IMG/VR virus record: IMGVR_UViG_3300044844_000506
Span: 1 to 64,000 of that record
Strand: one strand, 5' to 3'
DNA length: 64,000 bases
Source: a virus
A program made the translations under genes and the position numbers. Shown here one piece after another: positions 48,214 through 55,746 of this stretch; the first letter of the stretch is position 1; each line of letters begins with the position of its first letter. The notes beneath the pieces are model-generated. The model saw only the letters and a list, made by a program, of their open reading frames with translations. It had not been told where the DNA came from and ran no database searches.

Positions 48214-49083
48214 TTAACCCCAAGAAATATACGGAGGCTCTTCAATCTCATCTACCAGTTCTCTCTCCAGCTTTTCCATTTCTGCTTGAGCTTGTTGAAC
48301 TAATTCACCACCGTTCAATTGTGCTCCACCAGCGGGAGAAGGTACTGTTTTATACTTACCTCTGATCTGTCCTAAAGTTTCTCTAGATACTGCCAAGGCA
48401 TATCTATCAATCCAATTAAGATAAGCAGGGTGAATAGTCTCTGTATTTAATCCTCTGAATATTACAATAACTTCTTCTCCACCATACTGAGGAGAAGGAT
48501 ATAACTGTAGATATTTTCCATCTATAACATCCCAAGAGCCATCGTTACCTAATATTCTTCTAGTCATCTCTAAGTGGGATTGAAGCAAGTAAAAGTCTCC
48601 CATGCTAAAGTCTGAGAATAAAAAGTTTTCTTGGAAGTATTTAATGAAGAAATCGAACTCTAGTGTACCAGCTTGAGATTGAACACTAAGAAAGTTCTTT
48701 TTATAACCAACATATTCTAGGTTATCTAGTATGTACTTAGGTAGTTCGTATAGATTTACCCCATAGACAGATTTAAATGCCATCATCTGGGTATTCCATC
48801 TAGGAGCATGATAGCTTAATTTAGTAATAGCAGAATGGATAGCTTGTTTAATATTAAAATCAGCTAACTCAACTTTAATTACTGGATGACCTAATCTGCC
48901 TAACACATAGTTCTTAATTCCATTTTCAAAATCTGTAAACTCTGTTGATTCAGCAGCATCTACTTTACCTAACTTATCTCTATCAATTTGAGTGTTAGGT
49001 ATAGTATCTGTAACTAGATTTCCAGGAGATTTGCCGAAGCTATTTCCATATCCAGTTAATTCAGGTCTAATTGCTTCTGTCAT
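48214..49083 (-). CDS. 13: Neck protein (gp13-like)
   Basis: 289 residues. FENGIKNYVLGRLGHPVIKVELADFNIKQAIHSA (in parts), the Tyr/Leu-rich strand region and QYGGEEVIVIFRGLN with a C-terminal helical tail match the gp13 head-completion protein family. Lies right after the capsid region and before gp14-like. T4 gp13 is of similar length. Confidence 0.8.
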   Translation of the reverse strand: MTEAIRPELTGYGNSFGKSPGNLVTDTIPNTQIDRDKLGKVDAAESTEFTDFENGIKNYVLGRLGHPVIKVELADFNIKQAIHSAITKLSYHAPRWNTQMMAFKSVYGVNLYELPKYILDNLEYVGYKKNFLSVQSQAGTLEFDFFIKYFQENFLFSDFSMGDFYLLQSHLEMTRRILGNDGSWDVIDGKYLQLYPSPQYGGEEVIVIFRGLNTETIHPAYLNWIDRYALAVSRETLGQIRGKYKTVPSPAGGAQLNGGELVQQAQAEMEKLERELVDEIEEPPYISWG

Positions 49084-49086
49084 ACT

Positions 49087-49212
49087 TTACCCTTTACTAG
49101 CTAAATAAGCTCTCAATGCCTTCTTAAATTTTTTACCAGCAACTATATTCCTAGGTCTTTCCTCAAGAAGAAGTCGTTCGATTAATAATTTTAATCTAAC
49201 TTTATAATTCAT
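49087..49212 (-). CDS. 41-residue protein with LLLEE leader
   Basis: ATG 49212 overlaps the upstream stop by ATGA. The product begins MNYKVRLKLLIERLLLEERP and ends in a basic helix (GKKFKKALRAYLASKG). The leader resembles the capsid-targeting-like N-termini of neighbouring genes, with cut sites LIE or LLE; the rest would be a small basic internal peptide. Confidence 0.6.
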   Translation of the reverse strand: MNYKVRLKLLIERLLLEERPRNIVAGKKFKKALRAYLASKG

Positions 49213-49370
49213 TTCTTTTTAGTCTTTTTAATTTCTGCTTTAACTTCTTCTACTACAGGTTCTGGCTGTACTTTTGGCTCTTCTTTAGCAGCTATTTGAG
49301 CAGCCTTTTGAGCAGCTTTAATTCTGTTTCTTTCTTGTAGTCGTAGGTGCATCATGTTTCTCGGGTTCAT
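49209..49370 (-). CDS. 53-residue Lys/Ala-rich protein
   Basis: ATG 49370 has GGAGGACAAC before it, one of the strongest ribosome sites in the window, although it lies inside the end of the preceding gene (53-base overlap). MNPRNMMHLRLQERNRIKAA, Ala/Lys/Gln repeats, a Pro/Glu linker and a Lys-rich end. Histone- or scaffold-like composition. Unknown function; probably an internal head peptide. Confidence 0.6.
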   Translation of the reverse strand: MNPRNMMHLRLQERNRIKAAQKAAQIAAKEEPKVQPEPVVEEVKAEIKKTKKK

Positions 49371-49509
49371 TGTTGTCCTCCATTAAAATTAAATTAGGAA
49401 AATTTAATAATTCATTTGACTCAAGTACTTGATTAGGGAAAACCTCAATTACTTGATTATTAACTGCGATTAAAAAAGGAAATCGGCATTTTGATTTGTA
49501 CAAAAACAT
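49318..49509 (-). CDS. Hypothetical protein, start uncertain
   Basis: 63 residues (FLIAVNNQVIEVFPNQVLES, then acidic and Lys/Thr-rich tail). ATG 49509 has no ribosome site and lies two bases after a TATAAATA box, so the mRNA would be nearly leaderless or the true start is internal. Follows the capsid gene and its terminator. Confidence 0.5.
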   Translation of the reverse strand: MFLYKSKCRFPFLIAVNNQVIEVFPNQVLESNELLNFPNLILMEDNNEPEKHDAPTTTRKKQN

Positions 49510-49510
49510 C

Positions 49511-49518
49511 TATTTATA
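49511..49518 (-). promoter_or_regulatory. T4-late-type box TATAAATA
   Basis: Exact TATAAATA on the minus strand just after the capsid terminator. Well placed to start a late transcript for the neck and tail genes 49.5-43 kb. Confidence 0.5.
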
Positions 49519-49534
49519 TATAGCCTATAAAATA

Positions 49535-49574
49535 AGGATGGGCAGCTTTTTTTATTTAGCTGCCCATCCTTTTA
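49535..49574 (-). terminator. Terminator after major capsid gene
   Basis: Perfect 14-bp stem AAGGATGGGCAGCT/AGCTGCCCATCCTT with an A/T loop; T residues follow on the minus strand (TTATTTTAT). Ends the abundant capsid mRNA; the late box at 49511-49518 follows. Confidence 0.8.
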
Positions 49575-49592
49575 AGTTACCCTACTTAGTTA

Positions 49593-51128
49593 TTAGACTA
49601 AGTTACCAATTGTCTTTCTGAAAGGCTGGTAGAGGTAGTTGCTGCTGGGACCGATGATTCTAAGAATTCTATAGAACTTAGCTTCGGGAGCGATTGCTAA
49701 CATACCGTAACGAGTCATGATACCCTTACGAGGTTGGAATGTAGCAGGATCAACTACTGTGGGGAGGTTCTCAATTGGGATGTAAGGAGCGTAAACGAAT
49801 CCTGTATCCATTGGACCAGAACCCTTATAACCCATGAGGATTTCGTCTTCGGGCCAGAGTGGGTCGATGTAAAGATCGAACTTACCACCGAGCTTGCCCT
49901 TGAACTGAATCTGAGTACCCATGTTTGATGGACCTTCAACCTTGGAACCACCATTACCACCCATACCACCACCGAGTTGAGCGGCAGTTTCGAGCATTGC
50001 ACCAATGAGTGGTGAGGTAACAATCCAAGTACCAGGACCACGATGAGTGGTCTTGAAGATGTCCTGTGACATGAGATTTAATGTTGCCCACATATTCGAC
50101 CAAACATGACCGATGTGTTGTGGGCTAAAAGGTATTGCTGAAGATGTGAAGTCAATTACCCATACGTTCGTACCTGCACCTGAGGGGTTAGTTACACCAG
50201 TGATACCACCAGTGGTATTGTTGTAATCCCACATGAACTTAGCAGGATTGAAGGTATCTGCACCACCAGTGTTGCCGATTGACTGGCTATTAGCTAAGTC
50301 TAGTGCATTTCTGTACCAACCACCTAAGCCGTTAGCAATGTTGCTATCGTAAGCAATACCACGGAGGTTTTCGAGAAGCTCACGGTCGATTTCGAGACGG
50401 AGTTCGTTACCCATGAGTTCAGTGAGTTCCTGTTCAAGATCAAGGTTGTGATAAGCCTTGAGATCCTGTGAAGCCTCAATTGTCCAGAGGGTACGCATCT
50501 TACGGGTACGAGCAACAACTGGCTGCTGTTCGATTGTAAGGTTTACTTCTGGAATAGCTGAACCTGAGAGGAATTCACCTGCTGAAATGCTGAAACCATG
50601 AGTTCTATCTGTTAGAGGCCAAGCAGCAATCTTACCACCGAATGTGGTCGAGGCTGAACCTCTTGTAGCACCATAAATAGTGCTCAATTGAACGTCATCA
50701 TCACCATCGGCACTATTAGCACCTACTGGGTTAGTTGTTAAACCACCGTAGGTTAACTGGTACTTGCTATAGACACCTTCTCTTGCTACACCGTATTGAC
50801 GGCCAGAGCCAAGGTAGAATACCTGACCAACTGGACCCTGCATGGGCTGCTGAGAAACTATTGCGTTTGCAATTAGCTGAGGGTAAACTCTACGGATTAG
50901 AGGGAATGCAAACTTCTGGAAGGTTCCAATTGAACCTGTTGAAGTTGCACCTTCAAAACCTGCTACGTTAGTTTCATCAATTCTCTTTGACTTCTCAAGA
51001 AGAATTGCCTTTGCTTGGTTCTCATAAAGAGTAGCTACGACTTTGCGAGTGTAAGAGTCATCAATGCCTTTTAATGCGGCACCCCACTTACCTACAAGGT
51101 CTTCGCCATTTTCAATTAATTCGCTCAT
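49593..51128 (-). CDS. 23: Major capsid protein (gp23-like)
   Basis: 511 residues. IGTFQKFAFPLIRRVYPQLIAN, QPMQGPVGQVFYLG, MGNELRLEIDRELLENLR, RGPGTWIVTSP and MTRYGMLAIAPEAKFYRILRI are T4 gp23 hallmarks. The N-terminal ~60 residues (with AILLEKS near 37-43) are the likely segment removed by the prohead protease; cut sites LLE or IDE. AGGATAAAAAATT precedes ATG. Followed by a terminator. Confidence 0.95.
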   Translation of the reverse strand: MSELIENGEDLVGKWGAALKGIDDSYTRKVVATLYENQAKAILLEKSKRIDETNVAGFEGATSTGSIGTFQKFAFPLIRRVYPQLIANAIVSQQPMQGPVGQVFYLGSGRQYGVAREGVYSKYQLTYGGLTTNPVGANSADGDDDVQLSTIYGATRGSASTTFGGKIAAWPLTDRTHGFSISAGEFLSGSAIPEVNLTIEQQPVVARTRKMRTLWTIEASQDLKAYHNLDLEQELTELMGNELRLEIDRELLENLRGIAYDSNIANGLGGWYRNALDLANSQSIGNTGGADTFNPAKFMWDYNNTTGGITGVTNPSGAGTNVWVIDFTSSAIPFSPQHIGHVWSNMWATLNLMSQDIFKTTHRGPGTWIVTSPLIGAMLETAAQLGGGMGGNGGSKVEGPSNMGTQIQFKGKLGGKFDLYIDPLWPEDEILMGYKGSGPMDTGFVYAPYIPIENLPTVVDPATFQPRKGIMTRYGMLAIAPEAKFYRILRIIGPSSNYLYQPFRKTIGNLV

Positions 51129-51139
51129 AATTTTTTATC

Positions 51140-51766
51140 CTATTTATTAGGCATCAATGCCATTACATTCTCGTTGAGGAATGGATTAGAACGATCTAAT
51201 CCGAATTGTTCATCCTTAATTTGTTCCTCTGCAAGAATTAAGGCTTTTTCACTGGACTTAAACGGTCTTCGTGTATCGAGAAGTTCCTCAACTTGCTCAG
51301 TTAAAGGAACTAATTGTTCTTCTAAAGTTGAGGCAGTCTTCTTGTACTTACCTGCTAACTTTCTGTACTTTTCTAATTCTGGAACTAAATTATTTAATTG
51401 TTCAATTAAAATCTGATTTTCTTCAATGAGAGAATCTATCTGCTCATTTACTTCAGCTTCAGCTTCTAACTCTTGGTCATCTAATTCAATAGAATCTTCT
51501 AATCCTAATAAAGACTTAAGTTTACGGAATTGAGCAGCATCTCTGTGGAGATCACTTTCGTCCTCTAATTCCTTCTCAGCTTGTTCTTTTAATAGGTCTA
51601 TGTTGCCTCTAATAAAAGCTACTGTTTTAGCTTCTAATAGTTTTACTCTTTGTGTTACTTCCTCATTAATAAAACCTGAAATGAGGGTAGCTATTTCGTC
51701 TAAGCTATCCTCACTTAAATTATCGGGAAGAAGATCACTTAATTTATCTAATTTATTTGCGTTCAT
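51140..51766 (-). CDS. 22: Prohead scaffold protein (gp22-like)
   Basis: 208 residues, acidic, helical and coiled-coil (LIEENQILIEQLNNLVPELEKY, in part, and TLEEQLVPLTEQVEELLD). The C-terminal SNPFLNENVMALMPNK and the N-terminal DLLPDNLSEDSLDEIATLI fit T4-like core proteins that the prohead protease degrades. Placed between protease region and capsid gene, as in T4. Confidence 0.82.
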   Translation of the reverse strand: MNANKLDKLSDLLPDNLSEDSLDEIATLISGFINEEVTQRVKLLEAKTVAFIRGNIDLLKEQAEKELEDESDLHRDAAQFRKLKSLLGLEDSIELDDQELEAEAEVNEQIDSLIEENQILIEQLNNLVPELEKYRKLAGKYKKTASTLEEQLVPLTEQVEELLDTRRPFKSSEKALILAEEQIKDEQFGLDRSNPFLNENVMALMPNK

Positions 51767-51780
51767 AGTTTACCTATCTG

Positions 51781-51788
51781 TATTTATT
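51781..51788 (-). promoter_or_regulatory. Late-type box AATAAATA
   Basis: Seven of eight bases match TATAAATA, minus strand, about 14 bases before the scaffold ATG at 51766. Would serve scaffold and capsid. Confidence 0.35.
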
Positions 51789-51826
51789 CTAGCTAACTTT
51801 ATTTAAAGATTTTTTTTATTTTTTGT

Positions 51827-52849
51827 TTAAGAGTCTTCAAATTCACTAAGATGACCTCTTAACTGTTGTAAACTTCGATGTAACGATTGCCTAACTGTAT
51901 CAGGATTACTATTTAAAACTTTTGCTATTTGTATTGTATCATACCCTTTTAAATAATATAATTTAACTATGTTTTGTTGTGTTGGATTTAGTCTTGAGAT
52001 AGCTTTACCCAATTTAGCTCTAACTTCTGATCCAGCTATTCCAGAAGATGGATCTTCATATTCTTTAGGTCCAGAAATAGTAGATCCAAATTCTTTTTCA
52101 GTACCTGCTATAGGAGCATTTAATGAGCCTCCCTCTTTAGATCTAGCTCTTTTTTCTTGTGTATGATATCGTAAAGCATCTCCTACTCTAGCGTTTATAA
52201 TTTTAGATAAAAATCTAGGAAAAGATTCAACATTAAAATCTAGTTTTTCTAAATTTTGAAACCCTTCTTCAAATGCTTGTTGAACTATATCTTCAGCAGA
52301 TACCTTTGATTGAAGACTACCTAACCTACTTCTAGCAAATGCAATTAACTTTTTACTATGTTTATTAAATAGTTTATTAGTTGAATCTTCATCGCCTAAG
52401 CTGTGAGCCTGAAGTAATTCATGATCTTCTTTGTCATGAGGAACATTTCTTTGTGCCGCTTTAGCAGCTTCTTTATCAGCTATTGCTTTTTTAACTACCT
52501 TTTCTGGAATGTCTTCAGATGGTGTTTCTGATTTAGGTTTTACTTTTTTAGGTGGAAGTTCTAATGGTACTTTCCAGTAGTCATCACTTTTATCTTTTTG
52601 ATCTTCTGATTTCGGCTCTTTTTGTTCTGGCTTCTTAATTACTGGGGTAGCTGTAGGTTTTTCAACTTTAGGAGTAACTTTAGGTTCTTTAGTCTTTGGA
52701 GTAGGTTTTTTAGAAACAATCTTAGGTTTTTCTTTTTTAGGTAGAGGTTCTATTGGTTCTTCAATATCTTCTCCCTCATCTTCTTCAAGAAGAAACTCTT
52801 GAATTAAATGAATTGAATTTTCGTCTAAGATATTTTTAAAACTAATCAT
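51827..52849 (-). CDS. Sigma-70-like factor with capsid-targeting-like leader
   Basis: 340 residues in three parts. Residues 1-22 (MISFKNILDENSIHLIQEFL then LE) look like a capsid-targeting sequence ending at Leu-Leu-Glu. Residues 23-140 are a disordered Pro/Lys/Glu linker. Residues 142-232 are sigma region 2 (AEDIVQQAFEEGFQNLEK, PRFLSKIINARVGDALRYH) and 275-335 region 4 (LNPTQQNIVKLYYLKGYDTI, then QIAKVLNSNPDTVRQSLHRSL). The gene lies between protease and scaffold, one base from the protease gene. It could be packaged and ejected to reprogramme host RNA polymerase, or have a role late in infection. The sigma fold is clear; the packaging is inference. Confidence 0.85.
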   Translation of the reverse strand: MISFKNILDENSIHLIQEFLLEEDEGEDIEEPIEPLPKKEKPKIVSKKPTPKTKEPKVTPKVEKPTATPVIKKPEQKEPKSEDQKDKSDDYWKVPLELPPKKVKPKSETPSEDIPEKVVKKAIADKEAAKAAQRNVPHDKEDHELLQAHSLGDEDSTNKLFNKHSKKLIAFARSRLGSLQSKVSAEDIVQQAFEEGFQNLEKLDFNVESFPRFLSKIINARVGDALRYHTQEKRARSKEGGSLNAPIAGTEKEFGSTISGPKEYEDPSSGIAGSEVRAKLGKAISRLNPTQQNIVKLYYLKGYDTIQIAKVLNSNPDTVRQSLHRSLQQLRGHLSEFEDS

Positions 52850-52850
52850 A

Positions 52851-54017
52851 CTAACAATTCCACTTTCTTAAAGCCTTGTTAATTCTGCTGTTAGGATCAT
52901 TGGCTGTTTTTGATGAGGTACGACTTCTTTTCATTCCACCCATACGAGCGCAGAATGATTTACGTCTCTTAGCAGATTTGCTGCCCTTTTTTAATTTAGA
53001 TGGATCTGTAGTTACAGCAGTCTTTAATTTAGAACCAGGATTAGCTCTGCGGTATGCTTCAACTCCTTTTTGAGTTAAACCACCAGCTCTGCTTTTATGT
53101 ACACCCATTTTCATTTTGGGCATTACACCTTTACCTTCTACTAAAATGTTTTTTATGAGTTTGGTATAGGCTTCTACTAAATCTGCTTTAGATTTAACAT
53201 CCATTACACATCTTTCAAATTTTTTAGGATCTCTTCCTTTACCAAGAGAAGCATTACACACTGCCCAAGGGTTTACTTTAGATGTGCGTTTAGCTTCATT
53301 AACAGGTTTACTAGGAACACAATTAGGTACTTTTCTCTTACCCTTCATCTTCATACCTACTTGCTGATATCCTTTCCAGCAAGGATCTTTCTTTTCAAAG
53401 ATTTTAGAGATTCTATCATCCTTAACTGTATTTAATCTGGATTCAAGTAAGTTTAGTAATACCTTATTATTTAATGCAGCCTTTTTTGTTTTTTCTAGTA
53501 ACACAGACTCATTTACTTGAGATGGATGAGCACCTCTTGTTGAAGGATCCGCAACTAAATCAAATGTTACCGCACGGAAATCTTCATTAACTTCAAATTT
53601 GCCTGGAGAATCTTGACATGGCTTTAATGATCCAAGACCTCTACTGGAAACACCAATTCGTACTCCGTCCTTAATTAACTGTTGAGCTACTTTACCAGCA
53701 GGAGTATTTAATAGTTGAGATTCCCCTATTAAAACATCTCCTTGCCAGTATAGCTTAGTTACCATGTGTGATGCGTTAGTTAATTTAACTGTTGGACTAT
53801 CTGGGTGATCTAATTCACCTAAAAGTCTATTTTCAGTTACTAATGGCATTAATCTGGTAACTTCTCTTTCTAAAATTGGTTTTGGGTAGCGTCTGTTATT
53901 CTTATTGAATTCTCCAGCACGACCAAAGATACCTCTAATCTTAATAGTACCAGACTCTGTAGACTCTGATATTACTTGAACTGGATCTAATCTAAAGTAA
54001 TCAATAAGTAATTCCAT
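52851..54017 (-). CDS. 21: Prohead protease (gp21-like) with C-terminal basic modules
   Basis: 388 residues. Residues 1-190 are the T4 gp21 serine protease: NRRYPKPILEREV, LLGELDHPDSPT (His71), IGVSSRGLGS (Ser124/125) and VTFDLVADPSTRGAHPSQV. The rest is unusual: DPCWKGYQQVGMKMKGKRKVPNC, a WAVCNASLGKGRDPKKFERCV module, LIKNILVEGKG (an LVE cut site) and a DUF6321-like end (GGLTQKGVEAYRRANPGSKL ... FCARMGGM ... INKALRKWNC). Elsewhere these basic modules occur as separate phage proteins. They may be released by self-cleavage and stay in the head. Confidence 0.88.
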   Translation of the reverse strand: MELLIDYFRLDPVQVISESTESGTIKIRGIFGRAGEFNKNNRRYPKPILEREVTRLMPLVTENRLLGELDHPDSPTVKLTNASHMVTKLYWQGDVLIGESQLLNTPAGKVAQQLIKDGVRIGVSSRGLGSLKPCQDSPGKFEVNEDFRAVTFDLVADPSTRGAHPSQVNESVLLEKTKKAALNNKVLLNLLESRLNTVKDDRISKIFEKKDPCWKGYQQVGMKMKGKRKVPNCVPSKPVNEAKRTSKVNPWAVCNASLGKGRDPKKFERCVMDVKSKADLVEAYTKLIKNILVEGKGVMPKMKMGVHKSRAGGLTQKGVEAYRRANPGSKLKTAVTTDPSKLKKGSKSAKRRKSFCARMGGMKRSRTSSKTANDPNSRINKALRKWNC

Positions 54018-54045
54018 TTTTTATCCTTTATATTTCTTATTAAAA

Positions 54046-54288
54046 TTATGCACCATAAAATGGTCTGCGTCTAATTGTAGCTCCAGTCGGACCTTTTTTT
54101 GGATTTCCTTCTATAAATTTCTGAAATGCAGAAGGCTTTGGAGATTGTGGTTTTTTAGGTTTATCTCCTTTTTTATGATGTGGTAATGATGCAAATTCTC
54201 CTTTACCAGATCTAGGATCGTCTGAAGGATAATTAGCTTCAGCTAAAAGTAAATCATAAATATAGTCAAAATAATTTATTTTATTCAT
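54046..54288 (-). CDS. Small basic protein with capsid-targeting-like leader
   Basis: 80 residues: MNKINYFDYIYDLLLAEANY leader (site LAE), then Pro/Lys/Gly-rich, disordered sequence (HKKGDKPKKPQSPKPS) ending in basic Arg-Arg-Arg. Fits an internal head protein of the set around the protease gene. Inference from pattern. Confidence 0.6.
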   Translation of the reverse strand: MNKINYFDYIYDLLLAEANYPSDDPRSGKGEFASLPHHKKGDKPKKPQSPKPSAFQKFIEGNPKKGPTGATIRRRPFYGA

Positions 54289-54317
54289 AGGTTAACTTTC
54301 CCAAAGTAATTCTATAA

Positions 54318-55349
54318 TTATTCCTCCCAAGATTCTTCTTTATCTTTCTTGGCTCTCTCTCTTTCCATTTCTGATTGATAAGCCGCAGTAAGTTCAGCAG
54401 ATTTCCCACCTTTAGCCTTAGCAGCAGCCGCTATTTCTTTAGATCGTAAATCTTGTAAAGCACGCTTTTTACGATCTCTTTCTGCTTGTTTTATAGCAGC
54501 GACGCCAGTTTTCTTGGGTTTTACTTTAGAAGAAACTACTTTACCATGTTTGTCTATTTCAATTGGAGTCATTCCACCTGATGCACTTAGTTTATGACCT
54601 AACTGCTTTTCAGCAGACGATAGTCTCTTTCTTCTTGATTCCAATGCCTTCTTTCGTCTACTTAATCTTGTTTCAGCCTCTTTTTCCATTTTAGGAAACT
54701 CTGAGGGACTGGCTTCTCTATAAGCCTGTCTAGCTTTTTTAAGTTCTTGTGCTTTTGCAGCTAAATCACCTTTAGCTCTAGCTGTTCCAGCACCTTTTTC
54801 TCCAGGTTTTAATAACTTATCTTCTGTAGCTTCCTTATGTGCTTTTAATGCATCTCTTAATCTTTGTCTTGTTTTTTCAGATGCAGAAGAATATGCGTCT
54901 ATTCTAGCTTTTCTACCTGCTGCTACTGCCTCTCGTCTCTTACGTCTTAATGATCCCTTCTTAGCTTTAGGATCAGAAGCTAATTTTGTTTTAGCTTCTT
55001 CTGCCTTAGATTTTTTAGACTGGTATTCCTCTCGTTTTTTTCTAATTGCTCTTAATTTAGCTTGCTCTCTTGATAGTTTTCTTTCGTGACCAGATACTCT
55101 TCTAGTAGATAGTCTAAGACCTTTTTCTACTTCTGACTCATAGGTATCCTCTGTTTGTCTTGGTTTTTTATATGATTGTTCACTTTCTTTTTGAGATAGA
55201 GGTTTATCTTTTTTTAAAGCCTCTGCTGCTTTTATATTATGTTTACGTCTTTCTGATCTTACTCCAAACTGTTTTTCTTTAATTGCATCTATCTCTTTTT
55301 GACTAAGTTCTAAAAGTAAAGAAGCAATGCTATTATATGTATTGTTCAT
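54318..55349 (-). CDS. Lys/Arg/Ala-rich internal-head-type protein
   Basis: 343 residues. Leader MNNTYNSIASLLLELSQKE with site LLE, then an extremely charged helical body (SREQAKLRAIRKKREEYQSK, KAKEAKTKL-type repeats). Very basic, histone-like composition, suited to neutralising packaged DNA. Leader matches residues 199-216 of the protein encoded upstream at 55747-56625. No enzymatic motif. Confidence 0.65.
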   Translation of the reverse strand: MNNTYNSIASLLLELSQKEIDAIKEKQFGVRSERRKHNIKAAEALKKDKPLSQKESEQSYKKPRQTEDTYESEVEKGLRLSTRRVSGHERKLSREQAKLRAIRKKREEYQSKKSKAEEAKTKLASDPKAKKGSLRRKRREAVAAGRKARIDAYSSASEKTRQRLRDALKAHKEATEDKLLKPGEKGAGTARAKGDLAAKAQELKKARQAYREASPSEFPKMEKEAETRLSRRKKALESRRKRLSSAEKQLGHKLSASGGMTPIEIDKHGKVVSSKVKPKKTGVAAIKQAERDRKKRALQDLRSKEIAAAAKAKGGKSAELTAAYQSEMERERAKKDKEESWEE

Positions 55350-55351
55350 GT

Positions 55352-55741
55352 TTAATAACCTTTTCTAGTTATTTTTTTCTTTTTAGCTTTAACTTTAGGA
55401 GTTCCTCCCATATTAGTTCCGATACTCCCGCAAGTGGTCATTTCATCAATAAGGTTTTTAGCTTCTTGAATTAAATGCATTAACTTTTTAACGTATACTT
55501 CAGGATTAACTGTCTGATTGGATTCTCTTACGACAGGAGAAACTTTTTTAGTTGTCTTCTCACCAAATGAATGTTCTAATATAGTATTAGTATACGAATG
55601 AGGAACTGTTACCTTAGATATATCAGGAGCATTAGGTCTTATAATACCTTGGGGAGTCGAAACAAGTTTTCCTTGTTTCGACTCACTTTTAAGTATTGAT
55701 TCTGCTATATTAGCTATATCAAAATCTTTTTGCTTAGGCAT
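55352..55741 (-). CDS. Head-region protein of unknown function
   Basis: 129 residues: MPKQKDFDIANIAESILKSE leader, a middle with ISKVTVPHSYTNTILEHSFG that resembles a conserved segment of T4-like head-core genes, a helix (VKKLMHLIQEAKNLIDEM), and a Lys-rich end (VKAKKKKITRKGY). Probably a prohead core component. Assignment by place and composition. Confidence 0.6.
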   Translation of the reverse strand: MPKQKDFDIANIAESILKSESKQGKLVSTPQGIIRPNAPDISKVTVPHSYTNTILEHSFGEKTTKKVSPVVRESNQTVNPEVYVKKLMHLIQEAKNLIDEMTTCGSIGTNMGGTPKVKAKKKKITRKGY

Positions 55742-55746
55742 AAAAA

